DNA from: Acidobacteriota bacterium
GTDB lineage: Bacteria > Acidobacteriota > Terriglobia > Bryobacterales > Bryobacteraceae
Assembly: GCA_016178945.1 (NCBI GenBank)
Contig: JACOSH010000028.1
Coordinates: forward strand, 1-36,763
Direction: 5' to 3'
Length of the DNA stretch: 36,763 bases
Part shown: in pieces, positions 19,276 through 28,400 of the stretch
Layout of the letters: each line of letters starts with the position of its first letter
Position numbering within the stretch: position 1 is the first letter of the stretch
Notes under the pieces: model-generated
The model's database searches: none
Seen by the model: the letters and a program-made list of their open reading frames with translations, nothing else
Told to the model about the DNA's origin: nothing
Program-made: the position numbers and the translations under genes

Positions 19276-20432
19276 GCCCTGTAGCGGCGGCAGGCCTCCT
19301 CGTCGAGCTCCACGCCCAGGCCGGGGTGGTCCGGAACAATCGCGTAGCTGTCGCGAATCTCGATGGGCTGAACGATCAGATCGTCCACGCGCTGGTAACT
19401 GAGAATATCGCTGGGGAGGGTGCAGTTGGCCGACGCGGCGGCCGAGTGCAGCATGGCCGCGTCCAGCACCCCTAACTCATGCCCCGATCCGTGCCACACC
19501 GGCATGCCGGCCGCGCCCGCCAGATAGCAGTTGGATACGAAACTCGCCAGGCTCGGGCTGGGACCGGTATTGAAGATAGTGCAGGCTTCGGCCCGGATGG
19601 CTTGGATCATCGCCCGGGGATCCCCGAGGTGCAGCGCCAGCGGGGTCTTCAACTGCCGCCGCAGTTCGCGGTAGCCTGGCAGGTCGCTCTTCACGATCGG
19701 GTCTTCGATGACCAGCATGTTGCCCACCGCGTCCAGCCCCTTGCCGATGGGCAGAAATTCCTCGACCGTCCGATGGTGAGCGTTGAAGTCGACCGTTACT
19801 TTGAGCGCCGGTGAAACCGCCGCGATGGCTTCCACGGCCTTCACGACCGGATCGCCCGGGCGGCCTTTCACCTTGATCCCCTGGAAGCGGCCTTTCACGG
19901 CGCGCTCCGCCACGCGCTTCATGTCCGCGGGGTTCTTGCGGCCGCACCAATAGTTGACCAGCACCTTCCGCCGCGCCAGCCCGCCCAGCAGCTTGTAGAC
20001 CGGCCATCCGATGGCCTTGCCCACGGCGTCATACAGGGCGATCTCGAAGCCCGCGTAGGCGCCGCGGCCCGGCAACTCCAGCCGCGACAGGTTCAGGTCG
20101 AAGATGTTCTTCCCTCGCAGGTAGTCCGCGCTGCGCCGCACCTGGGCGTCGTCCAGCCCGCGGGAAGTCTCGCCCACGCCCGACAGGCCCGAGTCGGTGT
20201 GGATCTTCACCATGAACTTGGGGATGCCGGGAAACTCGGTCAGCGCGTCGGGGCCCAGCTCGGGGCTGCTGACGATGTCGGGCTGCATCGGAACCACCAC
20301 CTTGAACAGGTCGACCCCGGTGATTTGCAGGCGCTCGCTTCGGCCGGCGGCCGCCGCCGGAACCGCGGGCAAGCCCGCCAGACCGCCGGCGCCCACCAGC
20401 ATGCCGCGCCGTGAGATGGACTGTTTTCGCAT
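19272..20432 (-). CDS. mandelate racemase / muconate lactonizing enzyme (enolase superfamily) protein with Tat-like signal
   Basis: MRKQSISRRGMLVGAGGLAG signal; GIKVKGRPGD, VTVDFNAHH, VIEDPI, HLGDP motifs. Confidence 0.85.
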   Translation of the reverse strand: MRKQSISRRGMLVGAGGLAGLPAVPAAAAGRSERLQITGVDLFKVVVPMQPDIVSSPELGPDALTEFPGIPKFMVKIHTDSGLSGVGETSRGLDDAQVRRSADYLRGKNIFDLNLSRLELPGRGAYAGFEIALYDAVGKAIGWPVYKLLGGLARRKVLVNYWCGRKNPADMKRVAERAVKGRFQGIKVKGRPGDPVVKAVEAIAAVSPALKVTVDFNAHHRTVEEFLPIGKGLDAVGNMLVIEDPIVKSDLPGYRELRRQLKTPLALHLGDPRAMIQAIRAEACTIFNTGPSPSLASFVSNCYLAGAAGMPVWHGSGHELGVLDAAMLHSAAASANCTLPSDILSYQRVDDLIVQPIEIRDSYAIVPDHPGLGVELDEEACRRYRA

Positions 20433-20532
20433 GGATGCTCTCCTGGCCGCCTACAAATATACTTCAGCGCGCGGGCGGCCGCGTGCAGCTATCCGAATGC
20501 CTTGCTTACGGGCCTCAGGGGCGGCTGTTGCC

Positions 20533-20606
20533 GAGCCGCGACGGTCACGGAGCGGTTCCTCGAGTCGCAGGCGCCGATCAACACCGCTCCCTCACGGTCG
20601 CGGCTC
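20533..20606. repeat. REP-like inverted repeat, two 24-bp arms (20533-20556 and 20583-20606)
   Basis: GAGCCGCGACGGTCACGGAGCGGT versus reverse complement GAGCCGCGACCGTGAGGGAGCGGT: 21/24 identical, 26-nt loop. Confidence 0.85.
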
Positions 20607-20681
20607 TGAAACGCTCGAACAGCGATCGCTAATCCGCCCGGCGCCGGCCTAGCTAGTTGCGCATCACCCAAAGACAGGCGC

Positions 20682-23600
20682 TTAGACGTAAATGCGCGGC
20701 GACTTCCACCGCACGTCTTCCGTACGTGCGGAGGTAGGCTCAGGTAGCCCTGTAAAGCCGGAACGGGCGAGCAAATGCTGTGCTATCCCGTCGACGTCGT
20801 CTCCGAAGCGCTGCTGAAGCTGCTGGATGGACTTCTCGAGATCCAAAAGCGGGCGGAGCTGCGTGTCCAACTGGGCGAGTTGCCGCAGATTGGCCTCCGT
20901 TGAGTCCAACCACTGCGGTTGCGCCAGGTCCGCAAAAGGTCCGAGGAGGGCGAGCTGATCCGCGACTTCGCTGGTCAGCGGGTGCTGGCGCAGTTGCTCG
21001 ATCGAGCGCTGATAGTCGCCGCGCGCCATCGACTGGATAAGCGGCGCCGCCGGCGCGAGCATTCCGGTCAGCTCCCGCGTGGCCGCGGCGAGGGGATCAC
21101 CGGGCCGGATGGCGCCTTCCAGCAGTTTGACGGGATCACCCGCGCCCAGCATGCCCAGGAATCTCGAGCCCGAGCGCGCCAGGTCCGTGGCGGTGTGAAA
21201 CTGCGGAGAGCCGAGCAATTGATTGGCGGCGCCGGAAACGCCGGCGAAGGCTTTCGAAAGCTCGCCACCGCCGATCTGCCGCAGGAAGCCGTCCTGCCCG
21301 CCGAGCGCGCGGGCGAGTTGCGCCGGGTCGTTCGATCCGAGCGCATTGAGGAATCCCGTCACCTGCCCGAAAGACTGGACGAGCCCGGCGGCCTCCGGAC
21401 TCGCGCCCATTCGCTCGAAGCCCGATCCCAAGTCGCCGAGCGCCTTGCCGTATGCGCCCGAGCGCATCGCGTCGATGAGCCGGGAGCCATCGTTGATCCA
21501 GTCCAGCGCCCGTTTGGCTTCGGGGCTGCCCGCCGCCAGGGGACCGAGCCCGCCGGCTACCGAGCCGAGTGCACGGCCCATGTCGCCCTTGGCAATCGCA
21601 TCGAGGAACGGCGCCGCGTTCTGGGCCTGCTGCGCGATCCCCTGGACCACCGGGTTCCGGACAATCCCCTGCACGGCGGGATTATTCGCCAGGGGACCCA
21701 GCACGCTGCCCGCCGCCCCGGCGATCGCCCCGATGTCGCCCCGGCTGATGCCGTCAGCCAGCCGCATGCCTCGTTGCGCGTAGTCGAGCACGGGGCTCAT
21801 CCCCGAACCCAATCCGGCGATGGAGCCCAGCGCACCCATCACGTTGCCTTCGGCGATGCTGCTGCCCACGCCGATTCCGGTCTGCGCCAATCTTCCGGCG
21901 GTGTTCAACGCGGCGCCCGTCGCCCCGCCGATCGCCCCGCCGACCCCGGGGATGGCGCTCGCGATGCTGCTGAATACGCCCAGCACGTCGCCCTTGGCCG
22001 CCGCCGCAATCGCCTTGATGCCGAAGTAGGCCGCGCCGACCGCCTGCCCCACCCCAGGAATGCACGAGGCCACCGCCGCGGCGACGTCGCCGATTACCTT
22101 GAACGCCGAGACGAAATCCTCAAAGAAGCTCGGCGGCACCTTGAACAGGTTCTTGTGGATTTCGCCAACGCTGCCCAGGTGGTTTGCGTACTCGCCGGTC
22201 GTCTTCTCCACCTTGGCAATCCGCTCCCGCAGCGCGATCGCCTCCGGGCTGTTCGGACCCTTGGTCTCTTCGACCTCGGCCAGTTGTTTCTTCAGCGGGA
22301 GAATGATCACGTCGCGATGCGAGCTCATCTCGCTCGCGCCTTCGGTGTAGATCTGGCCCATCCGCTGGGTCACCAGCGACTTCATGGTCTGCTCGGACAG
22401 CCCGTTCTGCTTGCGCAGTCCGTCCATCATGATCTCGACATACTTCTCTTTGGCTTTCTTTTCATCGAGCTGGTCGAGGGGATGGGAGCCATTGTACTGG
22501 CGCTGGAAGTCCGCGACCTTGCGGCCGAAATCCGGATCGCTGGTGATCTTGTCCGCCTCGACGGTCAGCTTGGTGTAGTCGAGCTTCGGCCGGCCCTCGA
22601 CTTCCCGCCTGCGCTGCTCCAGCACCAGCTCGGTTTTCGCCTGTGGATCCCAATCCACGTCGAAGGCCTTGGTTTGGATGTTCTTCCGGACCGTGCCCAG
22701 AGCCTGATCCGCCTGCCGCATGGCGGGATCGCCCAAGTCCTTTGCGTCGATTTTGAAATTGCCGCCGACCTGGTTGAGCTCGGCTTCGGTCGGAGGACGC
22801 GTGGAGGCAAGCGCGGCCTGCTTCACCGGATCGGCCATCACGTCCTTGAACTGCGCGGCGCGGGTCTTGTCCTCGGCGAGGTCCGCGCGGCCCCACGCGC
22901 CGAACAGCTCGTTCATCTTTCCGCGGGTTTCCGCGTGGTCCACGTCGCCGAGGACTTCCCGGCCGCCGGAAAGCTGCATCACCTCGTCGAACTCGGCCTT
23001 GGAGCCACAACTGGAGAGGATCTTAAAGACCGCGACGTCCTGGCGGTCCTTGGTCCAGCCGCGCTGAAGCTCGCGGATGAGCTGGGCTTTTTCGGAGGGC
23101 GAGGCCACCTTCATCGCTTCGCGGTCCTCGGCCAGCTTCGTCGCCAGGTCGGAGTCCTCTTTGTTGACGGCCTGACTGATGGCGGCGCGCTTCTGGGTTA
23201 CGACTTCCGGTGGCAGGCCGTAACCGAGGGCGGGCATGTGGAAGCGCTTGGCAAGCGCCTCGAGGCGCTGGAGTTGTTCGCGGTCCTGGATCTGGTGCTT
23301 GAGCTGCAGCGCCCCCAACTGCGCCGCCAGCTCTTTGGCCTCGTCCTCGGTGTCGCATTCCGAGAGTAGATTCAGCACCGTGTTCGTCGCGGCTTTTTGC
23401 GCCTTGGCCCACTGACTATCCACCGCGTAGAGCATCCCCTTGGCCGACTTGTCATCCAGCTCATCGGAGATCGCTTTCTTGCCTCCGGCGAGCTCCGCGA
23501 CCTTCTCGTACTCGGCTTTCGAGGTACAACTCTTGAGGATCTGGACGATGGCGCGGTCTTCCTCGTCGGTGGTGTGGCCGGCCATCAGCACCTTGATGAG

Positions 23601-24419
23601 CCTGGCCTTCTGTTCCGGAGAAGCCGCGGCCATGGCCTTGGGATCTCGCGAGAGCGCTACCGCCTTGTCGTCGTTGGCCCCGGCGATGGCGGCGTCGTAG
23701 GCTTTCTTTTCGGCTTCGGAGACGGCCGGCTCCTTCGGTTTCGGCGATGCTCCGGCGCCAAGAGCTCCGCTCTCCTGGATCTGCTTGGCTTTCTCGGCGC
23801 GCTCCTGGCGCCCGGCTTCGCCGGCGCCCGTGGTGCGGGGCGGGATGTTGGGCGTCGAGGCGGCGGCGTCTGGCTGCGGCGCGGCGGGAAGCCGGAACGA
23901 GCCGGGAGGATATCCGGCCGGGGAGAGCCCGGGCCGTCCCTGCAATCCCGCCAGCATCGAGGCGATCAGTTGGGTGATCTCGCTCAAGGCCTGCGAAATC
24001 TCCGGCTGGCCGGGCAACGCCGTAAGCGTATCGTGCAGGAGTTGCTCTGCCTGTCCGCCCGCGCCGAGCAGATTGAACGCCGCTGGAGCGGGGGTCTGCG
24101 GCGGCAGCGAGAGGTTGTGCGCCATCGACATCATTGCATCCAGCCCGGCGAACGCCGCCAGCACGGCGGTGGCTTCGGACAATCCCTGAAGGGTCCGTTC
24201 CAGGTTGAGGAACTGGTTGCCAAGATCGGAGAGCGACACGGGCGCGGCCGCCGGCGCCTGAGCCTGCGTCGAGTCGCCGGTGGCCACGCGTTTGGGCGCC
24301 AGGAACTGCATCGCGTGCCGCCAGGATTCCTCCGGGCGGGGCTTCTGCACGGGCGGCTGCGGTTGCGGGTTGAGCGGCGTCCAGTCCTGGGTGAGGTGGG
24401 GGAGATTGTGTACTTTCAT
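20682..24419 (-). CDS. 1245-aa orphan protein: duplicated annexin-like helical module plus glycine-zipper-rich C-terminal repeats
   Basis: long ORF with consistent composition; two related copies (SPEQKARLIKVLMAGHTTDEEDRAIVQILKSCTSKAEYEKVAELAGGKKAI and SPSEKAQLIRELQRGWTKDRQDVAVFKILSSCGSKAEFDEVMQLSGGREVL); candidate promoter element upstream. Confidence 0.88.
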   Translation of the reverse strand: MKVHNLPHLTQDWTPLNPQPQPPVQKPRPEESWRHAMQFLAPKRVATGDSTQAQAPAAAPVSLSDLGNQFLNLERTLQGLSEATAVLAAFAGLDAMMSMAHNLSLPPQTPAPAAFNLLGAGGQAEQLLHDTLTALPGQPEISQALSEITQLIASMLAGLQGRPGLSPAGYPPGSFRLPAAPQPDAAASTPNIPPRTTGAGEAGRQERAEKAKQIQESGALGAGASPKPKEPAVSEAEKKAYDAAIAGANDDKAVALSRDPKAMAAASPEQKARLIKVLMAGHTTDEEDRAIVQILKSCTSKAEYEKVAELAGGKKAISDELDDKSAKGMLYAVDSQWAKAQKAATNTVLNLLSECDTEDEAKELAAQLGALQLKHQIQDREQLQRLEALAKRFHMPALGYGLPPEVVTQKRAAISQAVNKEDSDLATKLAEDREAMKVASPSEKAQLIRELQRGWTKDRQDVAVFKILSSCGSKAEFDEVMQLSGGREVLGDVDHAETRGKMNELFGAWGRADLAEDKTRAAQFKDVMADPVKQAALASTRPPTEAELNQVGGNFKIDAKDLGDPAMRQADQALGTVRKNIQTKAFDVDWDPQAKTELVLEQRRREVEGRPKLDYTKLTVEADKITSDPDFGRKVADFQRQYNGSHPLDQLDEKKAKEKYVEIMMDGLRKQNGLSEQTMKSLVTQRMGQIYTEGASEMSSHRDVIILPLKKQLAEVEETKGPNSPEAIALRERIAKVEKTTGEYANHLGSVGEIHKNLFKVPPSFFEDFVSAFKVIGDVAAAVASCIPGVGQAVGAAYFGIKAIAAAAKGDVLGVFSSIASAIPGVGGAIGGATGAALNTAGRLAQTGIGVGSSIAEGNVMGALGSIAGLGSGMSPVLDYAQRGMRLADGISRGDIGAIAGAAGSVLGPLANNPAVQGIVRNPVVQGIAQQAQNAAPFLDAIAKGDMGRALGSVAGGLGPLAAGSPEAKRALDWINDGSRLIDAMRSGAYGKALGDLGSGFERMGASPEAAGLVQSFGQVTGFLNALGSNDPAQLARALGGQDGFLRQIGGGELSKAFAGVSGAANQLLGSPQFHTATDLARSGSRFLGMLGAGDPVKLLEGAIRPGDPLAAATRELTGMLAPAAPLIQSMARGDYQRSIEQLRQHPLTSEVADQLALLGPFADLAQPQWLDSTEANLRQLAQLDTQLRPLLDLEKSIQQLQQRFGDDVDGIAQHLLARSGFTGLPEPTSARTEDVRWKSPRIYV

Positions 24420-24493
24420 GGCTTACTCCGTTTTCAGGCAAGACTCGCCGCAATGGCGGAACGAGTGATGGAGGTCATTGGGGGCAGCATAAC

Positions 24494-24530
24494 GGAAATA
24501 TTCGCCGCTGGGTAGAGCATGAATATGCTC
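24494..24530 (-). promoter_or_regulatory. shared promoter module copy A (GAGCATATTCATGCTC-TACCCA-N17-TATGCT, minus strand)
   Basis: reverse complement reads GAGCATATTCATGCTCTACCCAGCGGCGAATATTTCCGTTATGCT; upstream of the 1245-aa ORF. Confidence 0.7.
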
Positions 24531-24540
24531 CACGATTTTG

Positions 24541-24555
24541 GGTACTGTAAGTACC
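24541..24555. promoter_or_regulatory. perfect inverted repeat GGTACT-GTA-AGTACC
   Basis: ggtactgtaagtacc, 10 bp upstream (minus-strand sense) of promoter module copy A. Confidence 0.5.
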
Positions 24556-24653
24556 AAATGTGAGTGCCCGCGCCACTGAGCGCGGCTTCCAGGGACTGCG
24601 GGCCAGCCGCCGGGCCCGGGCGGACAAGGCTGGACGGGGGATCCGATGCCGAG

Positions 24654-24887
24654 GCCCCGATGGACCGTGATCAAGCCCCCAGTCGCTGTGCCGTACGCAG
24701 CCACCAGATCGGGAATCCCGTCTTCATCGACGGCGCCCGTGGCGACCGACCAAGGTCGAGCCGCGCTGAGCCTGGGTATCACGGTGAGCTGGCGGATATG
24801 AAATCCGGAACCGGAGGCCGCCGGCTGATTGTTTGCGGACGTAGGGAGCCAAACCAGCAGCAAGGCCGCACGCACAGGCGCGAAACG
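24654..24887 (-). pseudogene. N-terminal remnant of an exported FG-GAP/VCBS-type repeat protein
   Basis: FAPVRAALLLVWLPTSA (signal-like) ... WSVATGAVDEDGIPDLVAAYGTATGGLITVHRG, then loss of recognisable sequence. Confidence 0.55.
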
Positions 24888-25069
24888 GGCCGCCGCTTCG
24901 CGCTGCGGGTCCTGAATCGCCCGGTCCAGGTTGAGCCGGCTGAGTCCGTTCGAATTCCGCACGTTCTGCTTATCGAGGTTGGAGGCTGCCTGTTGCCTTC
25001 CTGCTAGATCCGAACGCGGCCAGGTACCGAAGCCGCGCGCGTCGGCAAGCGATCCATGCCGCATATCCT

Positions 25070-25335
25070 CGCCGGAGCGCAGATAAGTGATCCCGGCCGG
25101 TCAGCCAAATCGGTGCGAAAAGAAGATGTCCAGGTCCAGCGTGTCCTCCAGCTCGAAGCGCAGCGCACCCTCCAGGATGTAGGTGATTGCTCGCTCTCGT
25201 GCCAGTGCAGCGGCGCCACGCCGCCCTTGGCGATGAACACCTGCGCCACCATGGCGTTCTGGCGCGCCGCCCTGATGATGCTCGCCGGCCAGACCGGAGC
25301 GGGGTACCTGTGCCCGGTCTCGATGACCTGTTCGG
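25070..25335 (-). pseudogene. cupin-domain protein, frameshifted
   Basis: EQVIETGHRYPAPVWPASIIRAARQNAMVAQVFIAKGGVAPLHWHESEQ in one frame continues as ITYILEGALRFELEDTLDLDIFF in another (GAGCA|ATCACC, one base short), then WLTGRDH in a third. Confidence 0.7.
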
Positions 25336-25373
25336 CCCTGCCGGCGCTGCGCCGCCAGCACCCCGCGCTTGCG

Positions 25374-25420
25374 AAGAATACACCAAAGGACGCGCGCCTG
25401 TGTAGAGCATGAACATGCCA
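25374..25420 (-). promoter_or_regulatory. shared promoter module copy B (TGGCATGTTCATGCTC-TACACA-N18-TATTCT, minus strand)
   Basis: reverse complement reads TGGCATGTTCATGCTCTACACAGGCGCGCGTCCTTTGGTGTATTCT; upstream of the cupin remnant. Confidence 0.65.
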
Positions 25421-25488
25421 GTTTGGGTGTGCTACTCAAGCAACGCAAGGCGAACTTCAACCCGCCACGCAGACTTCAGCCCCTGGGG

Positions 25489-28400
25489 TCACTCGCAGCG
25501 CGACGCCACGTACACCTCCTGCACCAGCAGGACCGCGGGCGGCGTGGGCAGCAGATTCGTGGACCGAGACGTGTACGCCAAGTAGCAGCCATCGCCGCTC
25601 AACTGCGGGGTGAAGACGCTGACGTTGTTGGGCTGGCTACCGTCCCAGGCGGTCACCCTGAGCGTCTGCCCAGTCTGGCGGTCCCGGACGAAGGCGTCCC
25701 GGATCCCATTGGTGTCATTGGGGACCAGGTTACTGGCGTCTGATTGGAAGGCGACGAAGCGCCCATCATCGCTGATGCTGGGCTCGCGGCTGCGTCCGTT
25801 GCCTTCCACGCCTCCGGTGGCCAAGCTGACCCGTTCGATCCAGACGCCGCCCGGCTCGTCGAAGATCCCGTTGCCGTCGTTGTCCCGGTCATGGACGAAA
25901 ATGTCCTCCTGGCCATTGGTATCGCCGGGGACCAGGTTACTGGCCGCCGACTGAAACACGATGTAGCGGCCGTTGCCGCTGATGCCGAGATTGGTGCTGT
26001 TGCCGTTGGCTTGGGCGCCGTTTTGGGCCAGGCTCACCCGCACGGTTTGGGCCGTCAGCCGGTCGTGAACGAAGATGTCCATGACGCCGTTGGTCTTGCC
26101 GGTCACCAGCGTCGTGGCATCGGACGCGAAGGCGACGTACCGGCCGTCTGCGCTGATCTTCGACTGGCTCCACAACTTTGCCGCGGAGTTCATCTCGGCG
26201 CCGGTCGAGGACAGGCTCACCCGCGTGGTCTGGCCGGCCACCAGGTCGCGGACGAAGACGTCGCCGATTCCGTTGGTGTCGTTGGGCGCCAGGTTGCCCG
26301 CGGCGGAAACGAAGGACATCATGCGGCCGTCGGCGCTGAGGCTGGGCCAGACGCTGTTGCCCAGGCCGCCGTTACCATTTGGATCGACGCTCGCCATGCT
26401 GGTTTGCCCGCCGGGCACGTCGCGCACGAACACGTCCTGGCAGTTCGGCACTCCGCAGAACACGGTATCGTTCGGGACCAGGGTAGAGGCCGCGGAATCG
26501 AACGCGACGACGGTCCCGTCGCGGTTGACGCTGGAGAACAGGCTGTCGAAGTTGCCCTGGACGCCGGTGGAGCTGACACTGACCCGGCTGGTCTGGCGCA
26601 GCTTGCGGTCGCGCAGGATGATGTCGGCGGCGTTGTTGGTGTCGCCGGGCACCAGGTTGGTGGCGACGGATCGAAAGGTGACGAAGCGGCCGTCCCTGCT
26701 GATGGCCGGATTGTCGCTGAGGTCGTCGCCCTGGTTGCCGGCACTGGAGACGCTGGTCCGGTCGATGGTGTGCCAGGGGAAGGGCACGCATTGGGGGATG
26801 GCGGTGTCGGCGGCGAAGTCGATGGGATTGGTGACTGCAAGCGGCGTGCCGCCCCAGCTCACGGTGGCGCTGTTTCCGGCGGGCTTGCAGTTCTGGCCGA
26901 CAGTGAAATGCACAGCGATGAACTCGGTGCCGATGGGCATGCTCGGGGCGGTGCATCCAGTGGTGACGATCGCCGCGCCGGTGCATCCGGCGAAGGCGGG
27001 GCTGGTCCCCAGCACCGTGACCGTGCCATTCAGCGGCATGTCGGTGACCACTACAGGCACGTTCACGGGGCTGGTGGCGGTGACCTCGATCCGGTAGTCG
27101 ATGGTTTCTCCGGCCTGGACGGTACCCCCGGCCGGCGGATTGACCACGCGCTTGAGAGCGGTGGGTGGGCTGAAGTTGGTTCCGGGCGGTCCGGGCTGGA
27201 CAAAGCGGGGTGGTCCCGCAATGAAGATGTCTACCTTCTGGTTGGTGTCTCCCGGTACCAGGTTGGCGCCGGCCGCCCCAAAGGCGATGTATTGACCGTT
27301 CTGATTGATCGACGGCTGCGTATTTGGGAATGGCGGCCTTCCATCTAAGGTCTCACTCACCAGCGTGGTCTGGCCGGATTGCAAATTGTGGACAAAAAAG
27401 TCGGCGCCGTTGTTCGTGTCACAGCCTTGAATACAGATCGGACTGCCCGTCTGCCGCGGCAGAAACGTGCCCACCAGGTTGGACGCATAGGAAGCAAATA
27501 CGACGAAGCGTCCATCGCCACTGATGGCAGCGCCGCCGCTCTGCGCGTTACCTTGTGAGCCGTCAGAAGCCACGCTGACGCGGCCGGTCTGCCTAGTCAG
27601 CCGGTCGTGGACGAATACGTCGCCGGTGTTGTTCGTGTCGCCCGGCACCAGATTGGAACCCCACGCACTGAAGACGATAAGCCTGCCGTCTCCACTGATT
27701 CCTTCCACGCTTGCACCAACAAACGGAGTCACGGGCAAGCCGTTGTACCCAACGGTCACCAAGTCGGTCTGGCCTGTTTGTAGGTCCCTGACATAGAGGA
27801 TGTGGTCGTTGTTCTCATTCTGTGTGAAGGCGACGACTTGACCGTCGCCGCTGATGCTCACACCAGAAGATGCGCCCTGATTGAATTGTCCGCCGCTCGG
27901 AGCGATGCTAACCCTGGTTGTCTCGCCAGTGAGCCGGTCGTGCAGGAAGGCGTCCTGCGCACCGTTTGTGTCGCCCGGCACGAGGTTGGTTGCCGTCGAC
28001 AAGAAGGCGACAAACCGGCCGTCGGCGCTGATGGCCCCTCCAGTACTTGAGGAGTTCCCTTGTGCGCCGCTGGAGGACACGCTGACGCGCGTGGTTTGTC
28101 CCGTAGCGCGGTCGTGGACAAACACGTCTTCTTGTCCATTGGTATCGCCGGGAACCAGGTTGCTGGCCCTTGAGGCGAATGCGACAAACCTGCCGTCGGC
28201 GCTGAGGCTCGGGGGGAAGTAGGTGTTATCATTCGCCTCAGACCCGTTGGAGGCAACACTGACGCGCGTCGTCTGACCGGTCCTGCGATCGCGCACAAAG
28301 ACATCTCGAAAACCGTTGGTGTCGCCCGGAACCAAGTTACTCCCGTCGGACAAGAGGGCGACAAACCGGCCATCCGCGCTGATGTCTGTGTAGCCCGCCC

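Noticed and set aside
20919-23369. 816-aa plus-strand ORF
   Set aside because: Antisense shadow of the 1245-aa gene in high-GC DNA; no start context or motif, while the minus frame has internal domain repeats
20682-24419. type III/VI secretion effector assignment for the 1245-aa protein
   Set aside because: No secretion-system genes or diagnostic effector domain in the window; kept as an orphan of unknown function
25744-27348. 534-aa plus-strand ORF
   Set aside because: Antisense to the double-propeller gene; its repeats only mirror the opposite-strand repeats
28220-28232. isolated GGTGTTA near 28223
   Set aside because: Single copy within coding sequence; not an array
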